From the NCBI GenBank assembly GCA_016295275.1, contig JAEDLN010000001.1, positions 1 to 64,000 on the forward strand: a stretch of DNA of 64,000 nt, given 5' to 3'. How positions within the stretch are numbered: the stretch's first letter is position 1; each line of letters starts with the position of its first letter. Below the pieces are notes generated by a model. That model saw only the letters and a program-made list of their open reading frames with translations. It was not told the origin of the DNA and did not search any database. This stretch comes from Kiritimatiellia bacterium. GTDB lineage: Bacteria > Verrucomicrobiota > Kiritimatiellia > RFP12 > UBA3636. A program made the translations under genes and the position numbers. This document shows positions 45,458-55,239 of this stretch, piece after piece.

Positions 45458-47662
45458 ATGACAGACTCGGCAACTGTTTTACACGCCCAAAAGCGATCGA
45501 AATTCATTACGATCCGATCCCTCTTTTTCGGATTTTTGGGGATCTTTTTCATTGCGGGAACTGCCAAGTTCCACGACAATGTCTTGATGGGAACCTACCT
45601 GATCGGCAATCAGCTTCCGCCGGCGGCGTTTTTCTATCTGTGCCTCATTGGACTCGGATGGAACGGTATGTGGATTTTGCTCGATCGCCTGTTTAAGGCT
45701 GAACATCGGCTTTCCGATGCGCTCGCGCTTTCGGCCAAGGAAATCGCAGTTGCATTTGCCATGACGCTCGTCGCCTGCTGGGCTCCGACCTCTGGTCTCT
45801 GCCGCTATTTCCATACCCAAATCATGATGCCTTGGTACTTCCTCAGCAACCACCAAAGCTGGGAGGTTCATGGCTTGTTGACCGAATATCTGCGTCCGGA
45901 ACTCTTCCCTTCCCCTTGGCCCGGAAACCCCGACGTCCTTTCGGATCCCGCCTACGAACGGGTCTATCGCGGCTTTTTCACGGGATTGGCAAAGGGCACC
46001 GAGACGCTCTCCATCCTTCAGCTTCCCCTTCGCGCTTGGATTGCTCCCATGCTGATTTGGGGGCCGTTCCTGACTTTGTTTGCCTTGACCTTGATTTCCA
46101 TCCAATTCCTGGTGCACCGCCAGTGGGCCTCCCATGAACAAATCGCCTACCCGATTGCACAGGTGACCGGTCAACTCTTTCAGATGAGCGACGAGCGCAA
46201 GCATGTTCCCGGCATTTTCCGCAATCGGCTTTTCTGGTGGGGCGTCCTTCCGATTTTCGTCTTGTTGATGATCGAGTATCTCGCCAAATGGTTCCCGGAA
46301 ACAGTCCCCGCCCTCTCCACGTTCCTTCCCAACCTAAAGGGCTGGTGGGTGCCCCTGTACACGCACATGCCCATCATCAAAAAGGTCTATAACTACGGGG
46401 CGCTTCAGGGGCAAACCATCTTCTTCACATTCGTCGGCATTGCCTACTTCGTGAGCTCCGAAGTCTCCCTCTCCGTCGGTCTCTCCTACTTCCTGCTTGC
46501 CATCTTCTCCATCGGCTACTGGCAGACGACGGGAACCATCATCGACGGATCGGTCATGGAAAGCCTTCGCGGCGGCGCCTTTACCGGCTTCTTCTTCATT
46601 CTGGTCTTTACCGGCCGTTCGTATTTCAAGGCCGTCTTTGCTACTGCGTTTGGCATCCGAATCAGGAAACGAGCGAAAGCGGATGCGGATGCCTCGCAAG
46701 AAGAAAAAGACTTGGCGACTCCCGATGAAGTCTCCGTTCTTGCCGCCCGCGTTATGATCGTCACGTTCATCGGGTTTGTGATCCTCTTTTCTTGGATGTG
46801 CCAATCTTGGCTCATTGCACTCGTTTTCTCCCTGCTGCTGTTTATGCTCTATACGGTGTTTTCCCGTATGGTCAGCGAAACGGGCATTCCCTTCCTCCAA
46901 TCCGGTTGGACACCCGGATCGTTGCTGGTCTATTTGCTGGGCCCCGCCGCAATCGGACCGCACGCCTTGACCTATATCCTCTGGGCCGGAAACAACATCT
47001 TGACGCCCGACCCGCGCGAGGCGCTGATCGGGTACGTCTCCACCGGTGTCAAGATTGCCGATGACAACCGCCTGAATCTCAAAAAAATCTTTCTCTGGAT
47101 CTGCATCGCCGCTCTGGTCGCCATGGTCATCGGTTGGTTCGCCGCTTCTTGGGTTATCTACAACTACAACCCGACGGGCGACGCTTGGGCACACGCATAT
47201 CCGCCCGTCACTCCATTCGATTATTCCGCTCGCCTTTTCGCGGATATGAAAGCGGCCGGCACCTTTGCCGCTTCCGAGGCGGCCTCCCCGATCGCCCGCT
47301 TGGGCATGATTTCCGGCTCTGCCTTGAAGACGCACTACTTCTTCTATGGCATTATCGCAATTATCCTGCTTTCTACCATTCGTTTTCGCTTCGCCAAATT
47401 CCCCCTCCATCCGATTCTGATCCTGATGGCCGGCACCTATCCCGCTGCGGCCGCATGGTCCTCCTTCTTGATCGGTTGGTTCATCAAACAGCTGATCGTA
47501 CGTTTCGGCGGAGGCGGCGTCTATCAACGGTTCAAGCCCCTCTTCATCGGCATCATCGCCGGTGAAATTCTAACCATCGGGTTGACCATCGTCGTCGATT
47601 TTGCCTACTACATCATCGTAGGTTCGCCATCGCCTGTCCGCGTCAACTTTATGCCAGGCTAA
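45458..47662 (+). CDS. OPT-like transporter 1 of the transport locus
   Basis: A 734-residue protein with about 14-16 transmembrane helices and features of the oligopeptide/siderophore transporter (OPT/YSL) class, probably of the PVC-specific group annotated as DUF6785. An example helix is IRSLFFGFLGIFFIAG near residue 20. It has no ATP-binding domain, so it should work by ion coupling. I chose the ATG at 45458 as the start of the conserved N-terminal helix; there is no strong ribosome binding site. It opens a run of five more genes on the same strand with short gaps. Confidence 0.72.
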   Translation: MTDSATVLHAQKRSKFITIRSLFFGFLGIFFIAGTAKFHDNVLMGTYLIGNQLPPAAFFYLCLIGLGWNGMWILLDRLFKAEHRLSDALALSAKEIAVAFAMTLVACWAPTSGLCRYFHTQIMMPWYFLSNHQSWEVHGLLTEYLRPELFPSPWPGNPDVLSDPAYERVYRGFFTGLAKGTETLSILQLPLRAWIAPMLIWGPFLTLFALTLISIQFLVHRQWASHEQIAYPIAQVTGQLFQMSDERKHVPGIFRNRLFWWGVLPIFVLLMIEYLAKWFPETVPALSTFLPNLKGWWVPLYTHMPIIKKVYNYGALQGQTIFFTFVGIAYFVSSEVSLSVGLSYFLLAIFSIGYWQTTGTIIDGSVMESLRGGAFTGFFFILVFTGRSYFKAVFATAFGIRIRKRAKADADASQEEKDLATPDEVSVLAARVMIVTFIGFVILFSWMCQSWLIALVFSLLLFMLYTVFSRMVSETGIPFLQSGWTPGSLLVYLLGPAAIGPHALTYILWAGNNILTPDPREALIGYVSTGVKIADDNRLNLKKIFLWICIAALVAMVIGWFAASWVIYNYNPTGDAWAHAYPPVTPFDYSARLFADMKAAGTFAASEAASPIARLGMISGSALKTHYFFYGIIAIILLSTIRFRFAKFPLHPILILMAGTYPAAAAWSSFLIGWFIKQLIVRFGGGGVYQRFKPLFIGIIAGEILTIGLTIVVDFAYYIIVGSPSPVRVNFMPG

Positions 47663-47696
47663 GTCCCTTCCCTTTTTTCAACTCCCCCTTCGTTCC

Positions 47697-49226
47697 ATGA
47701 GCACTACTTCCGTCTACCGCGAGATTGACGTCAAGACGCAGCATGCCATGTCCCTACGGGAAACATGGATTCTGTGCATCCGAAGCGTAAAACATCGACT
47801 CTTCCGCTCGATGCTGACCCTCGCCGTCGTCGTCCTTGCCGTCGCATTCTTCATGTTCCTCCTCTCGGAGAGCCTTTTCCAACGCTCCATCGCAAACGGC
47901 GTGTTGGAGGAAGAATCTTTCAACCGGCTCTCGCAGACCACCCTGACGCGGATGCTGTCCAATGCACCGGAATTGACAATGGTTCACCGACTGTCCAATA
48001 CCGCCAACCTCCTTCAGTCCAAAAACGCGGAAAAGGTCGCCCAAGGGAAAATACAACTGGAAGAATATGCCCGCGTCTCCGGTCTCGATGTCGCCACAAT
48101 CGAGCAACTCGCGCAGACCGCCAGCCGGGAAGTGATGTATACCACTTGGTTGGCCGATCTTCCGACCGGGCACCGCCTCAACCTCATCGGAAAACGATCC
48201 GGCCGGCAAGCCATCGAATACATTCTCGCCAACTCGCAGGATTTCCACGATCAGCTGAAGATCAAAATCGAAATCCGCATTCCCGGAAAAATTGATACCC
48301 TTGATGCTTTCCTTGCCGCATATCCGACATACAAATCGCAACTTGGCGAATTCAATAAACGCTGGAACAACGGTGTCTCAAAGGCCGTCGAACGCACGCT
48401 CGAACGTAAGGGCGACCAGAAGAACGTACCCGACAATCGCTGGATCGCTGCAGCCGATGCGCAGACGATTGAGGCATGGCGTAAAGACCTTGCCGATATC
48501 GGCTTTCAGCTTACGCCGGAACTCGTGGCGACCATCCAATCGCAATTGAAAGACGCGAATATGTTCGCGGATCTCGTGGAAGCGCTCAACCGGAATACGT
48601 TCCGTGTCGAATGGGCCCGCGAGTTCAACGAAACCAAACGCTCCTCCGCCGAAGAGAAAATGCCGTTCCTGACCGATAAGCGGGCAATCAAACTGCTGAA
48701 GGATCAATTCACTCCGGAGGTGCTTGAAAACATGAAAACGCGTTATGAACGCGTGAGGCGACTTTCCCTTCTCAATAACCGCCTCGCAATCGTCACAAAG
48801 GCAACTCCGTCCTTTCTCGGACTTACCGGTCGGCAACTCTTTCTGCTCTTTATCTCCTTCCTCGTTTGCATGGTCGGCATCACCAATGCAATGCTTATGT
48901 CGATTACCGAACGGTATCGCGAAATTGCAACGATGAAATGTCTCGGCGCGACCGATTCCTATATCCTTTCCCAATTCATGATGGAGGCTGCCTTGCAAGG
49001 TACCGCCGGCGGTATCATCGGCGTTGTGGTCGGTTTCATCATTTCAACCGTCCGTTGCACCATTCTCTATGGATCCTACCTTTGGACCTATTTCCCGGCG
49101 GTCGATTTGCTGTTTTCCGCAATCTTCTCCTTGGTTGCCGGCATCCTCCTTTCCGCCTTGGCTTCCGTCCAACCGTCCTGGTCCGCCTCTCGTATGGCGC
49201 CCATGGAAGCAATGAGGGTCGAATAA
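47697..49226 (+). CDS. FtsX/MacB-type ABC permease
   Basis: The 509-residue protein has an N-terminal anchor helix (about 38-60), a long Gln/Lys/Glu-rich periplasmic domain (about 65-355) and three C-terminal helices. A conserved ITERYREIATMKCLGATD loop, typical of FtsX permeases, precedes the second last helix. MacB-type permeases transmit force rather than form a channel. The ATPase follows three bases after its stop codon. Confidence 0.85.
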   Translation: MSTTSVYREIDVKTQHAMSLRETWILCIRSVKHRLFRSMLTLAVVVLAVAFFMFLLSESLFQRSIANGVLEEESFNRLSQTTLTRMLSNAPELTMVHRLSNTANLLQSKNAEKVAQGKIQLEEYARVSGLDVATIEQLAQTASREVMYTTWLADLPTGHRLNLIGKRSGRQAIEYILANSQDFHDQLKIKIEIRIPGKIDTLDAFLAAYPTYKSQLGEFNKRWNNGVSKAVERTLERKGDQKNVPDNRWIAAADAQTIEAWRKDLADIGFQLTPELVATIQSQLKDANMFADLVEALNRNTFRVEWAREFNETKRSSAEEKMPFLTDKRAIKLLKDQFTPEVLENMKTRYERVRRLSLLNNRLAIVTKATPSFLGLTGRQLFLLFISFLVCMVGITNAMLMSITERYREIATMKCLGATDSYILSQFMMEAALQGTAGGIIGVVVGFIISTVRCTILYGSYLWTYFPAVDLLFSAIFSLVAGILLSALASVQPSWSASRMAPMEAMRVE

Positions 49227-49229
49227 TTT

Positions 49230-50003
49230 ATGATTACGTTCAACGAAGAAGAATACGCCGTCGGAAAGGAAGTGCTGGTGTCGGTCCACGACATCAAACG
49301 CGTCTTTTGGCGTGGCACGGAACCCGTTCATGCGCTCGATGGCATTTCGCTCAATATCTACCGCGGCGAATATATCTGCGTCATGGGTCCTTCCGGCTCC
49401 GGAAAATCGACCTTTTTCAATATGGTGGGCGGCTTGGATACCCCGACAGCCGGACGGGTATTCATCGATGGCGTCGATATGGCGCAGCTCAACGCCGAGG
49501 AACTGGCATTCCTCCGTTGCCGCAAGATCGGGTACGTCTTTCAGCAGTTCAACCTCAATACGGTGATGACGGCCCTCGAAAACGTGACCCTTCCAATGGT
49601 CTTCGCCGGTGTCTCCGCAGATGAAGCCCGTGCCCGCGGAATGGCTCTCTTGGATCGCGTCGGACTCGGTTCCCGCTGGAACCATCGTCCAAAGGAAATG
49701 TCCGGCGGCCAAATGCAACGCGTCGCAATCGCACGCTCGCTCGCCAACAATCCATCTATTCTCCTGTGCGACGAACCGACCGGAAACCTGGACTTGAAAA
49801 CCGGCAAGGAAATCCATTTGCTCCTGCACGATTTGAACAAAAACGACGGTGTAACCGTCATCTGCGCAACACACGACCCGAATATGCTCTCCGTGTCGTC
49901 TCGCATGGTCTGGATCTGCGATGGAAAAATCGACCGAATCGCCGAATCCAAACACGTTAAGATTGAAAAAGACTCTTTGGGCATCGAGGAAGAAGATGAA
50001 TAA
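49230..50003 (+). CDS. LolD/MacB-type ABC ATPase
   Basis: The 257-residue ATPase has Walker A GPSGSGKST, signature SGGQMQR, Walker B LLCDEPTGNLD and a switch His in CATHD, all intact. The GNLD wording is specific to the LolD/MacB/FtsE branch, which partners with FtsX-fold permeases. The preceding and following genes both encode such permeases, so it probably energises them together. Its stop overlaps the start of the giant gene by eight bases. Confidence 0.92.
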   Translation: MITFNEEEYAVGKEVLVSVHDIKRVFWRGTEPVHALDGISLNIYRGEYICVMGPSGSGKSTFFNMVGGLDTPTAGRVFIDGVDMAQLNAEELAFLRCRKIGYVFQQFNLNTVMTALENVTLPMVFAGVSADEARARGMALLDRVGLGSRWNHRPKEMSGGQMQRVAIARSLANNPSILLCDEPTGNLDLKTGKEIHLLLHDLNKNDGVTVICATHDPNMLSVSSRMVWICDGKIDRIAESKHVKIEKDSLGIEEEDE

Positions 50004-53000
50004 CAGAATCGCCTCCCGTCATATCGCCGCCTCCTTGTTCGCAACACTGCTCCTCGGAGTGTCCGCTACCTCTCTCGCCGCTCAGGACGCTACTGCGCCC
50101 GCGCCCGCCGCTCAGGACGCTGCTGCGCCCGTAAAAACGGCGCGTGAACAGGCTCGCGACTCCATCCCCCTCCTTTCGACCGATACCGTTTACGGTCGTG
50201 TCTGGAATGCTTTGGCGCCAATGGACAACCGGCGCGTCGGAACGGAAAACCTCGAAACGGCATTCGCCGTTGTCAGCAACGAATTGGCAAAGGCCGGTCT
50301 CCAACCGCAAATCCAGACTTTCGATTCTCTTAGCCAGATCACAGAGCGACTCTCCTTGACCTATGGAGGACAGGAGGTCAAAGGCGCATTGATGATCGAT
50401 AACGGTCCCGCAACGTTCGTGCGGGACGAGCCGATTGCCGGAAACGCCATCTATGTCGGCAATGGACGACTCCAAGATTTCGAAGGAAAGAATCTTAAGG
50501 ATTGTATCGCCATTCTGGATGCGAATCTTCCGAGAGCCGCAATCGCCGATGTCATGACACACGGCGCAAAAGCAATCGTTCTGGTCGGCGATTCTTCGCT
50601 TTCAAACTGGGATCTCAGCGATGTCGGTTTTACGGCAGTTACCTTGATTCCAAGAGTTTTCATCGACCGAATCGACGCAGAACGGGCGGGTCTTCTTCAG
50701 GCGGACGGCACCAAGAAAATGGTGCTCGATGCGCGCGCCGTCATTCGCGATGTACCCGGCAAAAACCTCTGGGTCGAACTGCCGCACAAGAAAGGATGGA
50801 CCGGAAATCTCGAGGCCGAAGAAATCCTTCTCCTCTCCGCAACAATCGACACATACGGCTTCACCCCGGACTACTCGCCGGATCTTCGCCGCGCCGCCAA
50901 TGTCGCCTTGCTGACCGATGTCGCGGCCTCTCTTGCCAATTCCGGCGAATTGAATCGCCGTGTGATCGTCGTCTTCTTCGGCTCGTGCTACGCCGGCCAA
51001 GAGGGTGCTCGGTTCTTTTACCATGCCATTGATATGGCAGATAAGAACATCAATAACCTCGATCTCGAAAAACGCGGCTTGGATTACGATGCGGAACTCG
51101 CCGAAGTCCGCGAACTCATCGCGTTCGCAAAGCAGAACAATATCATCGATGCACAGGGCCCTCTTGCGCGTACGCTCCAAATTCGCCTGAAGCGGGAATT
51201 GGTTTCCTTCAGCAACGCCCTCCGTACGCCAATCGGAAATCTTCGCGAACGAATCAACGCTCTTAAAAACGAACTCTCGGACGCCAATGACGAAACCGAA
51301 AAGGAGCGTATCCGGAAACAAATCGCCGATACCGACGCGCAACTGAAAAACGCCGAAGCCGAACGCGAAGCAACCAATCTCCTGCGCGAACAACTCGTCA
51401 AAAAACACTACGATCCGGAAGCCGGCGCAAATGGCAATCCGCAGACCGATGTCGCCGCCATGTACGACCGGATGACGACACTCGCACTCGATCGCTTGTA
51501 TACGCGCCAGACGGAACTGGAAAACATGGTCGCCAACAATAAGACCTGGATGAAGCTATCCAAGCTTTTCGAAGGAGCCTATGTAACCGGACATTTCGAT
51601 TTCGACTTCGCCGACGCCCATGCGCCTTGGATGCTTTCCATGATCAATGCCGGCGGTCTCTATCGTCAGGGTACGCCCAGCATCGGTGCCTATGGTCGCC
51701 ATATATCCGCCATCCGCAACATCTACTTCGGAGCCTCCGGCCATGGCGGCATCTCGAAAGACCATTTCCCGGGCCCCAATGGAGAACCGCCTTCCGCCGA
51801 ACCATGGACATCCATGCTCTACGAACCGGCCCTTTCCGCGACTTACAAGCCCTATTCGCTCTCTTCTCGCTATCAACGCCTCGTTCCGTCCGCACTCTCG
51901 CAGTGCCTAGGTATCGCAGGCTTCCAGATGATGACGGCCGGAAAAGAGACCTCCCACGACAATCTTCCCTTCGCCGACTCCGTCGACCTCTCCCCGCTTC
52001 GCAACCAAATGGTTGCTTTCTGCAAGGAACTCGGCAATTCCATTGAATTCTCCCTTCGTAGCGTTTTTACCCCTCAACGGCTCGAACCCCGCCTGATCTA
52101 CTACAAGGAAACGGGCGTCCGATTCCTCAACTACGCCGCCGGTTCGACCGACAACGAGGGAATCCCCCAGCGCGCCATCGTCTATTATACCGCATTCCCA
52201 AGACCCGAAGCTTGGGTCGGCCAAGGCGCACAGCCCCGTTCGCGAATCCTTGCCAATGGACGTATTTATATGCCGTTTATCGGCCGTAACGTCGCCTCAA
52301 CCTCTTGGCTGTTCACAACGGTCGCCCTTGGATATGACGCCAATGGAAAACTGGACCGTGTGACAACCTCCGCCGATGCCTATGGCATCAAGGCAACTCC
52401 CGTCCACCTCTTCTACGCATACGGCGGCCTCGCATTCGGCGATGGCTATAAGCCCGATCCCGTTGGCGGCGATCTCTACGAACCGAAGACACTTGTCGCT
52501 TCAAAGGACGCTCCGCACAAAACATCGAATACCATCCTCTTGGAAGCCGGACGCTTCAAGGAATTCTTCGCCGATCGAAACGACCCGATCAAAATTATCG
52601 GCGGAAACGGCGATATGCTCCTCGGTTCCGTCACAAATGCTCCCGGCATCGATCGATTGAAAGGTGCTATGGGAATCGGCGTGAAACTGGATGCCGATGC
52701 CCGCCTCCATGCAAACAATATCGAACAGGGTGCAAACGATGCATACTTGCTGAATGAGGCTCGCCTCGCGATTCTTCGCGAACGCAATATCGTACGCGAC
52801 GATCTCGAAAAGTTCCATGCCGATTCGAAAGATCATATCGAAGCCGCCGCCCAAGCAACCCGCGAAAAACATTGGGCCTTGGCCGAAGCACACCAGATCT
52901 TCGCAAACTGCATCGAAAATCGTATCTATCGCCCGCTTCGCGGCGTCACCGAAGATCTCGTTCAAGCCGTTGTCGTACTGCTGCTACTGAATATCCCGTT

Positions 53001-55131
53001 CGCTTTTGCGATGGAACGCTTGATTTTCGGCTTTCCCTCCATCTACAAACAGCTGATCGGTTTCGCAGGTTTCTTCCTGGCGACATTCGGCATCCTGTTC
53101 CTTACCCATCCCGCCTTCTCGCTGGCTTCTGCGCCGATCATCATCTTCCTCGCATTTGTCATTATTATGCTGGCCTGCATCACGTCGGCTATCATGATGG
53201 GTAAAATTCGCTCCGAAATCCGGGCGATGCAAGGTCTTTCCTCAACCGTTCACGGTGTCGAAAGCGACTCCTCTACAACCCTCTCCGCAATTCTCATCGG
53301 TATCGCCGGTATGCGGAATCGCCCTCTGAAGACATTCTTGACCTGCATCACGGTCGTGCTTCTTACCTTTACGATCTTGGTATTCGCCTCCTTCACGGCA
53401 CAACAGGGCGTGGTCGACTCCTATATCGGACGCGGAACCGATGAAAACCGGATCGAACTACACCGTCTCTCGTTCCTTCATATCGATGGTGATTTTATCG
53501 ACTCCTTGCAAAGCCTGTACGGCGATCGTTTCGATATCGTCCGCCGTGGCGGCCTCTTCCGCGTACCTACCCGTTCCAACGATACGGGCGATACGCCCGT
53601 CAACCCCGAACGCGTCCTCTTCCTGCCGAAATCCGGCGAGGCAATCCAGATGGCCGCTGTCATGGGACTCGATCCAAAAGAGATTCAACACGCTTCCGGT
53701 TTCCGGAAAGTCTGCCCGGAATTGGCCGACGCCGAAACGCCCCTACCCCCGATTTTCCTTCCGCCTGTTGTCACCAATAAGCTGACACAACTCGTGAAAG
53801 GCGATGAAATCCGCTTGAACGGCGTTCCGTTTACCTTTGCAGGATTCTTCGATACGCAAGCCCTTCAGCAGGTCTCCACGATCGATGAACTCCGTGGCGT
53901 TCCTCCCGACTTCCAGTCGACCCTTTCCAACTCCGGTTCCTCCGCAACCAGCGGCTCTTCGATTGAATTCCTCGAAGATATGCCGACCGGAACCTTCGAG
54001 TGGTTCGCTCCCGAAGTCTGCGCCATCGCACGGATGGACGATTTGAAGAGCCGGTTCGATCAGCATAACATGTGTAACTTCCTCGTGCTCTATCCAAAAG
54101 AAGGTCAAGATGATCTCGACCTCTTTGAAATCGCAAAGGAACTTGCCCCGGCTTTTCAAGGTACCGTTCACGTCAAAACCGCCGAAGGCGCCCATAGCCT
54201 CTTCTTTACCCAAGCGGTTCAAGGATCCGGCTTCTCCGATGTCGTCGTTCCGCTCCTCCTCGGCGGTCTGATCATCTTCTCTTCGCTGATGGGTTCCATT
54301 GTCGCCCGCGAAAAAGAAATCTTTACCTACTCGGCCTTGGGACTCGCTCCCGTTGATGTCGGAGCACTCTTCTTTGCCGAGTCCGCAGTCTACTCCGTGA
54401 TCGGCGGCATGGGCGGCTACCTCGTCAGCCAGTTGGTTGCGAAACTGTTCAAGTTCCTCGGATCGCACGGTTTCATTACACCGCCTGAAATGAACTTCTC
54501 ATCGCTGACGTCCGTCTGCACGATCCTGATCGTGATGGCTGTCGTCATGCTCTCGACAATCTTCCCCGCTTTGCGTGCGTCCAAGTCCGCAAACCCCGGC
54601 GTTGCCCGCAAATGGAAAATGCCCTCGCCCAAAGGCAATAAACTCGAATTCGTTTTCCCGTTCACCGTTTCCTCGGTCGATTTCGCCGGCATCCTCTCCT
54701 TTATCCGCGAACACTTCAACAACCACGGCGATGCAACCCTCGGATCCTTCGCCGCCCGGGATGTCCGACTTTTCAAAGAAACCGGAAAGGACGGAAAGGA
54801 ACATATCGGTATCGAGGCGAATATCTCGCTCGCTCCTTTCGATCTCGGCATCTTCCAGCGCTTCCGCATGTATTCGCAGGAATTTGAAATCAAGGGAATC
54901 GATGAAGTGGTCGTGGATTTGACCCGCATTGGAGGCACGCCCGATTCTTGGGTGCGCTCAAACCGCGATTTCGCAGCCGAACTCCGTGAACAATTCCTTC
55001 TTTGGCGCTCGCTTCCGATCTCGACCATCGAACACTACCGCAGTGCTACGATGAGCGATTTGAATGCAGAGGATCAAACGCCCCCGACGCCGGATCCCGC
55101 TTCTTCCAAGAAGCCGAAGGGAACGAAATAA
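49996..55131 (+). CDS. Giant fusion: PA and M28-like peptidase domain plus FtsX permease
   Basis: A 1,711-residue protein. After a signal peptide (about 1-30) come a protease-associated (PA) like region (about 120-250) and an M28 aminopeptidase-like fold (about 275-700). The usual zinc residues are missing: SAHxD reads SATIDT at 281-286 and the EE pair reads CY. Coiled-coil segments lie at about 430-500. A membrane cluster begins at about residue 990. An FtsX permease half (about 1125-1550) has a periplasmic domain between helices and ends in VMLSTIFPALRAS. A cytoplasmic tail of about 150 residues follows. It is probably the second permease of the neighbouring ATPase, with a pseudo-peptidase sensor or chaperone outside. 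Confidence 0.75.
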   Translation: MNNRIASRHIAASLFATLLLGVSATSLAAQDATAPAPAAQDAAAPVKTAREQARDSIPLLSTDTVYGRVWNALAPMDNRRVGTENLETAFAVVSNELAKAGLQPQIQTFDSLSQITERLSLTYGGQEVKGALMIDNGPATFVRDEPIAGNAIYVGNGRLQDFEGKNLKDCIAILDANLPRAAIADVMTHGAKAIVLVGDSSLSNWDLSDVGFTAVTLIPRVFIDRIDAERAGLLQADGTKKMVLDARAVIRDVPGKNLWVELPHKKGWTGNLEAEEILLLSATIDTYGFTPDYSPDLRRAANVALLTDVAASLANSGELNRRVIVVFFGSCYAGQEGARFFYHAIDMADKNINNLDLEKRGLDYDAELAEVRELIAFAKQNNIIDAQGPLARTLQIRLKRELVSFSNALRTPIGNLRERINALKNELSDANDETEKERIRKQIADTDAQLKNAEAEREATNLLREQLVKKHYDPEAGANGNPQTDVAAMYDRMTTLALDRLYTRQTELENMVANNKTWMKLSKLFEGAYVTGHFDFDFADAHAPWMLSMINAGGLYRQGTPSIGAYGRHISAIRNIYFGASGHGGISKDHFPGPNGEPPSAEPWTSMLYEPALSATYKPYSLSSRYQRLVPSALSQCLGIAGFQMMTAGKETSHDNLPFADSVDLSPLRNQMVAFCKELGNSIEFSLRSVFTPQRLEPRLIYYKETGVRFLNYAAGSTDNEGIPQRAIVYYTAFPRPEAWVGQGAQPRSRILANGRIYMPFIGRNVASTSWLFTTVALGYDANGKLDRVTTSADAYGIKATPVHLFYAYGGLAFGDGYKPDPVGGDLYEPKTLVASKDAPHKTSNTILLEAGRFKEFFADRNDPIKIIGGNGDMLLGSVTNAPGIDRLKGAMGIGVKLDADARLHANNIEQGANDAYLLNEARLAILRERNIVRDDLEKFHADSKDHIEAAAQATREKHWALAEAHQIFANCIENRIYRPLRGVTEDLVQAVVVLLLLNIPFAFAMERLIFGFPSIYKQLIGFAGFFLATFGILFLTHPAFSLASAPIIIFLAFVIIMLACITSAIMMGKIRSEIRAMQGLSSTVHGVESDSSTTLSAILIGIAGMRNRPLKTFLTCITVVLLTFTILVFASFTAQQGVVDSYIGRGTDENRIELHRLSFLHIDGDFIDSLQSLYGDRFDIVRRGGLFRVPTRSNDTGDTPVNPERVLFLPKSGEAIQMAAVMGLDPKEIQHASGFRKVCPELADAETPLPPIFLPPVVTNKLTQLVKGDEIRLNGVPFTFAGFFDTQALQQVSTIDELRGVPPDFQSTLSNSGSSATSGSSIEFLEDMPTGTFEWFAPEVCAIARMDDLKSRFDQHNMCNFLVLYPKEGQDDLDLFEIAKELAPAFQGTVHVKTAEGAHSLFFTQAVQGSGFSDVVVPLLLGGLIIFSSLMGSIVAREKEIFTYSALGLAPVDVGALFFAESAVYSVIGGMGGYLVSQLVAKLFKFLGSHGFITPPEMNFSSLTSVCTILIVMAVVMLSTIFPALRASKSANPGVARKWKMPSPKGNKLEFVFPFTVSSVDFAGILSFIREHFNNHGDATLGSFAARDVRLFKETGKDGKEHIGIEANISLAPFDLGIFQRFRMYSQEFEIKGIDEVVVDLTRIGGTPDSWVRSNRDFAAELREQFLLWRSLPISTIEHYRSATMSDLNAEDQTPPTPDPASSKKPKGTK

Positions 55132-55239
55132 TACCTCCGCTCCGGAACAAAATGGGGTTCCGTCCCTATGTTCCGGTATGTGACGGCGCACTTTTCCCTC
55201 TTTTCGTCTTTTCCATTTTCCCTACAGATATTCTTGACA

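Noticed and set aside
55168..55239. Upstream extension of the second OPT-like gene
   Set aside because: The extra residues are hydrophobic but have no ribosome binding site and no homology; the internal ATG at 55240 is preferred.
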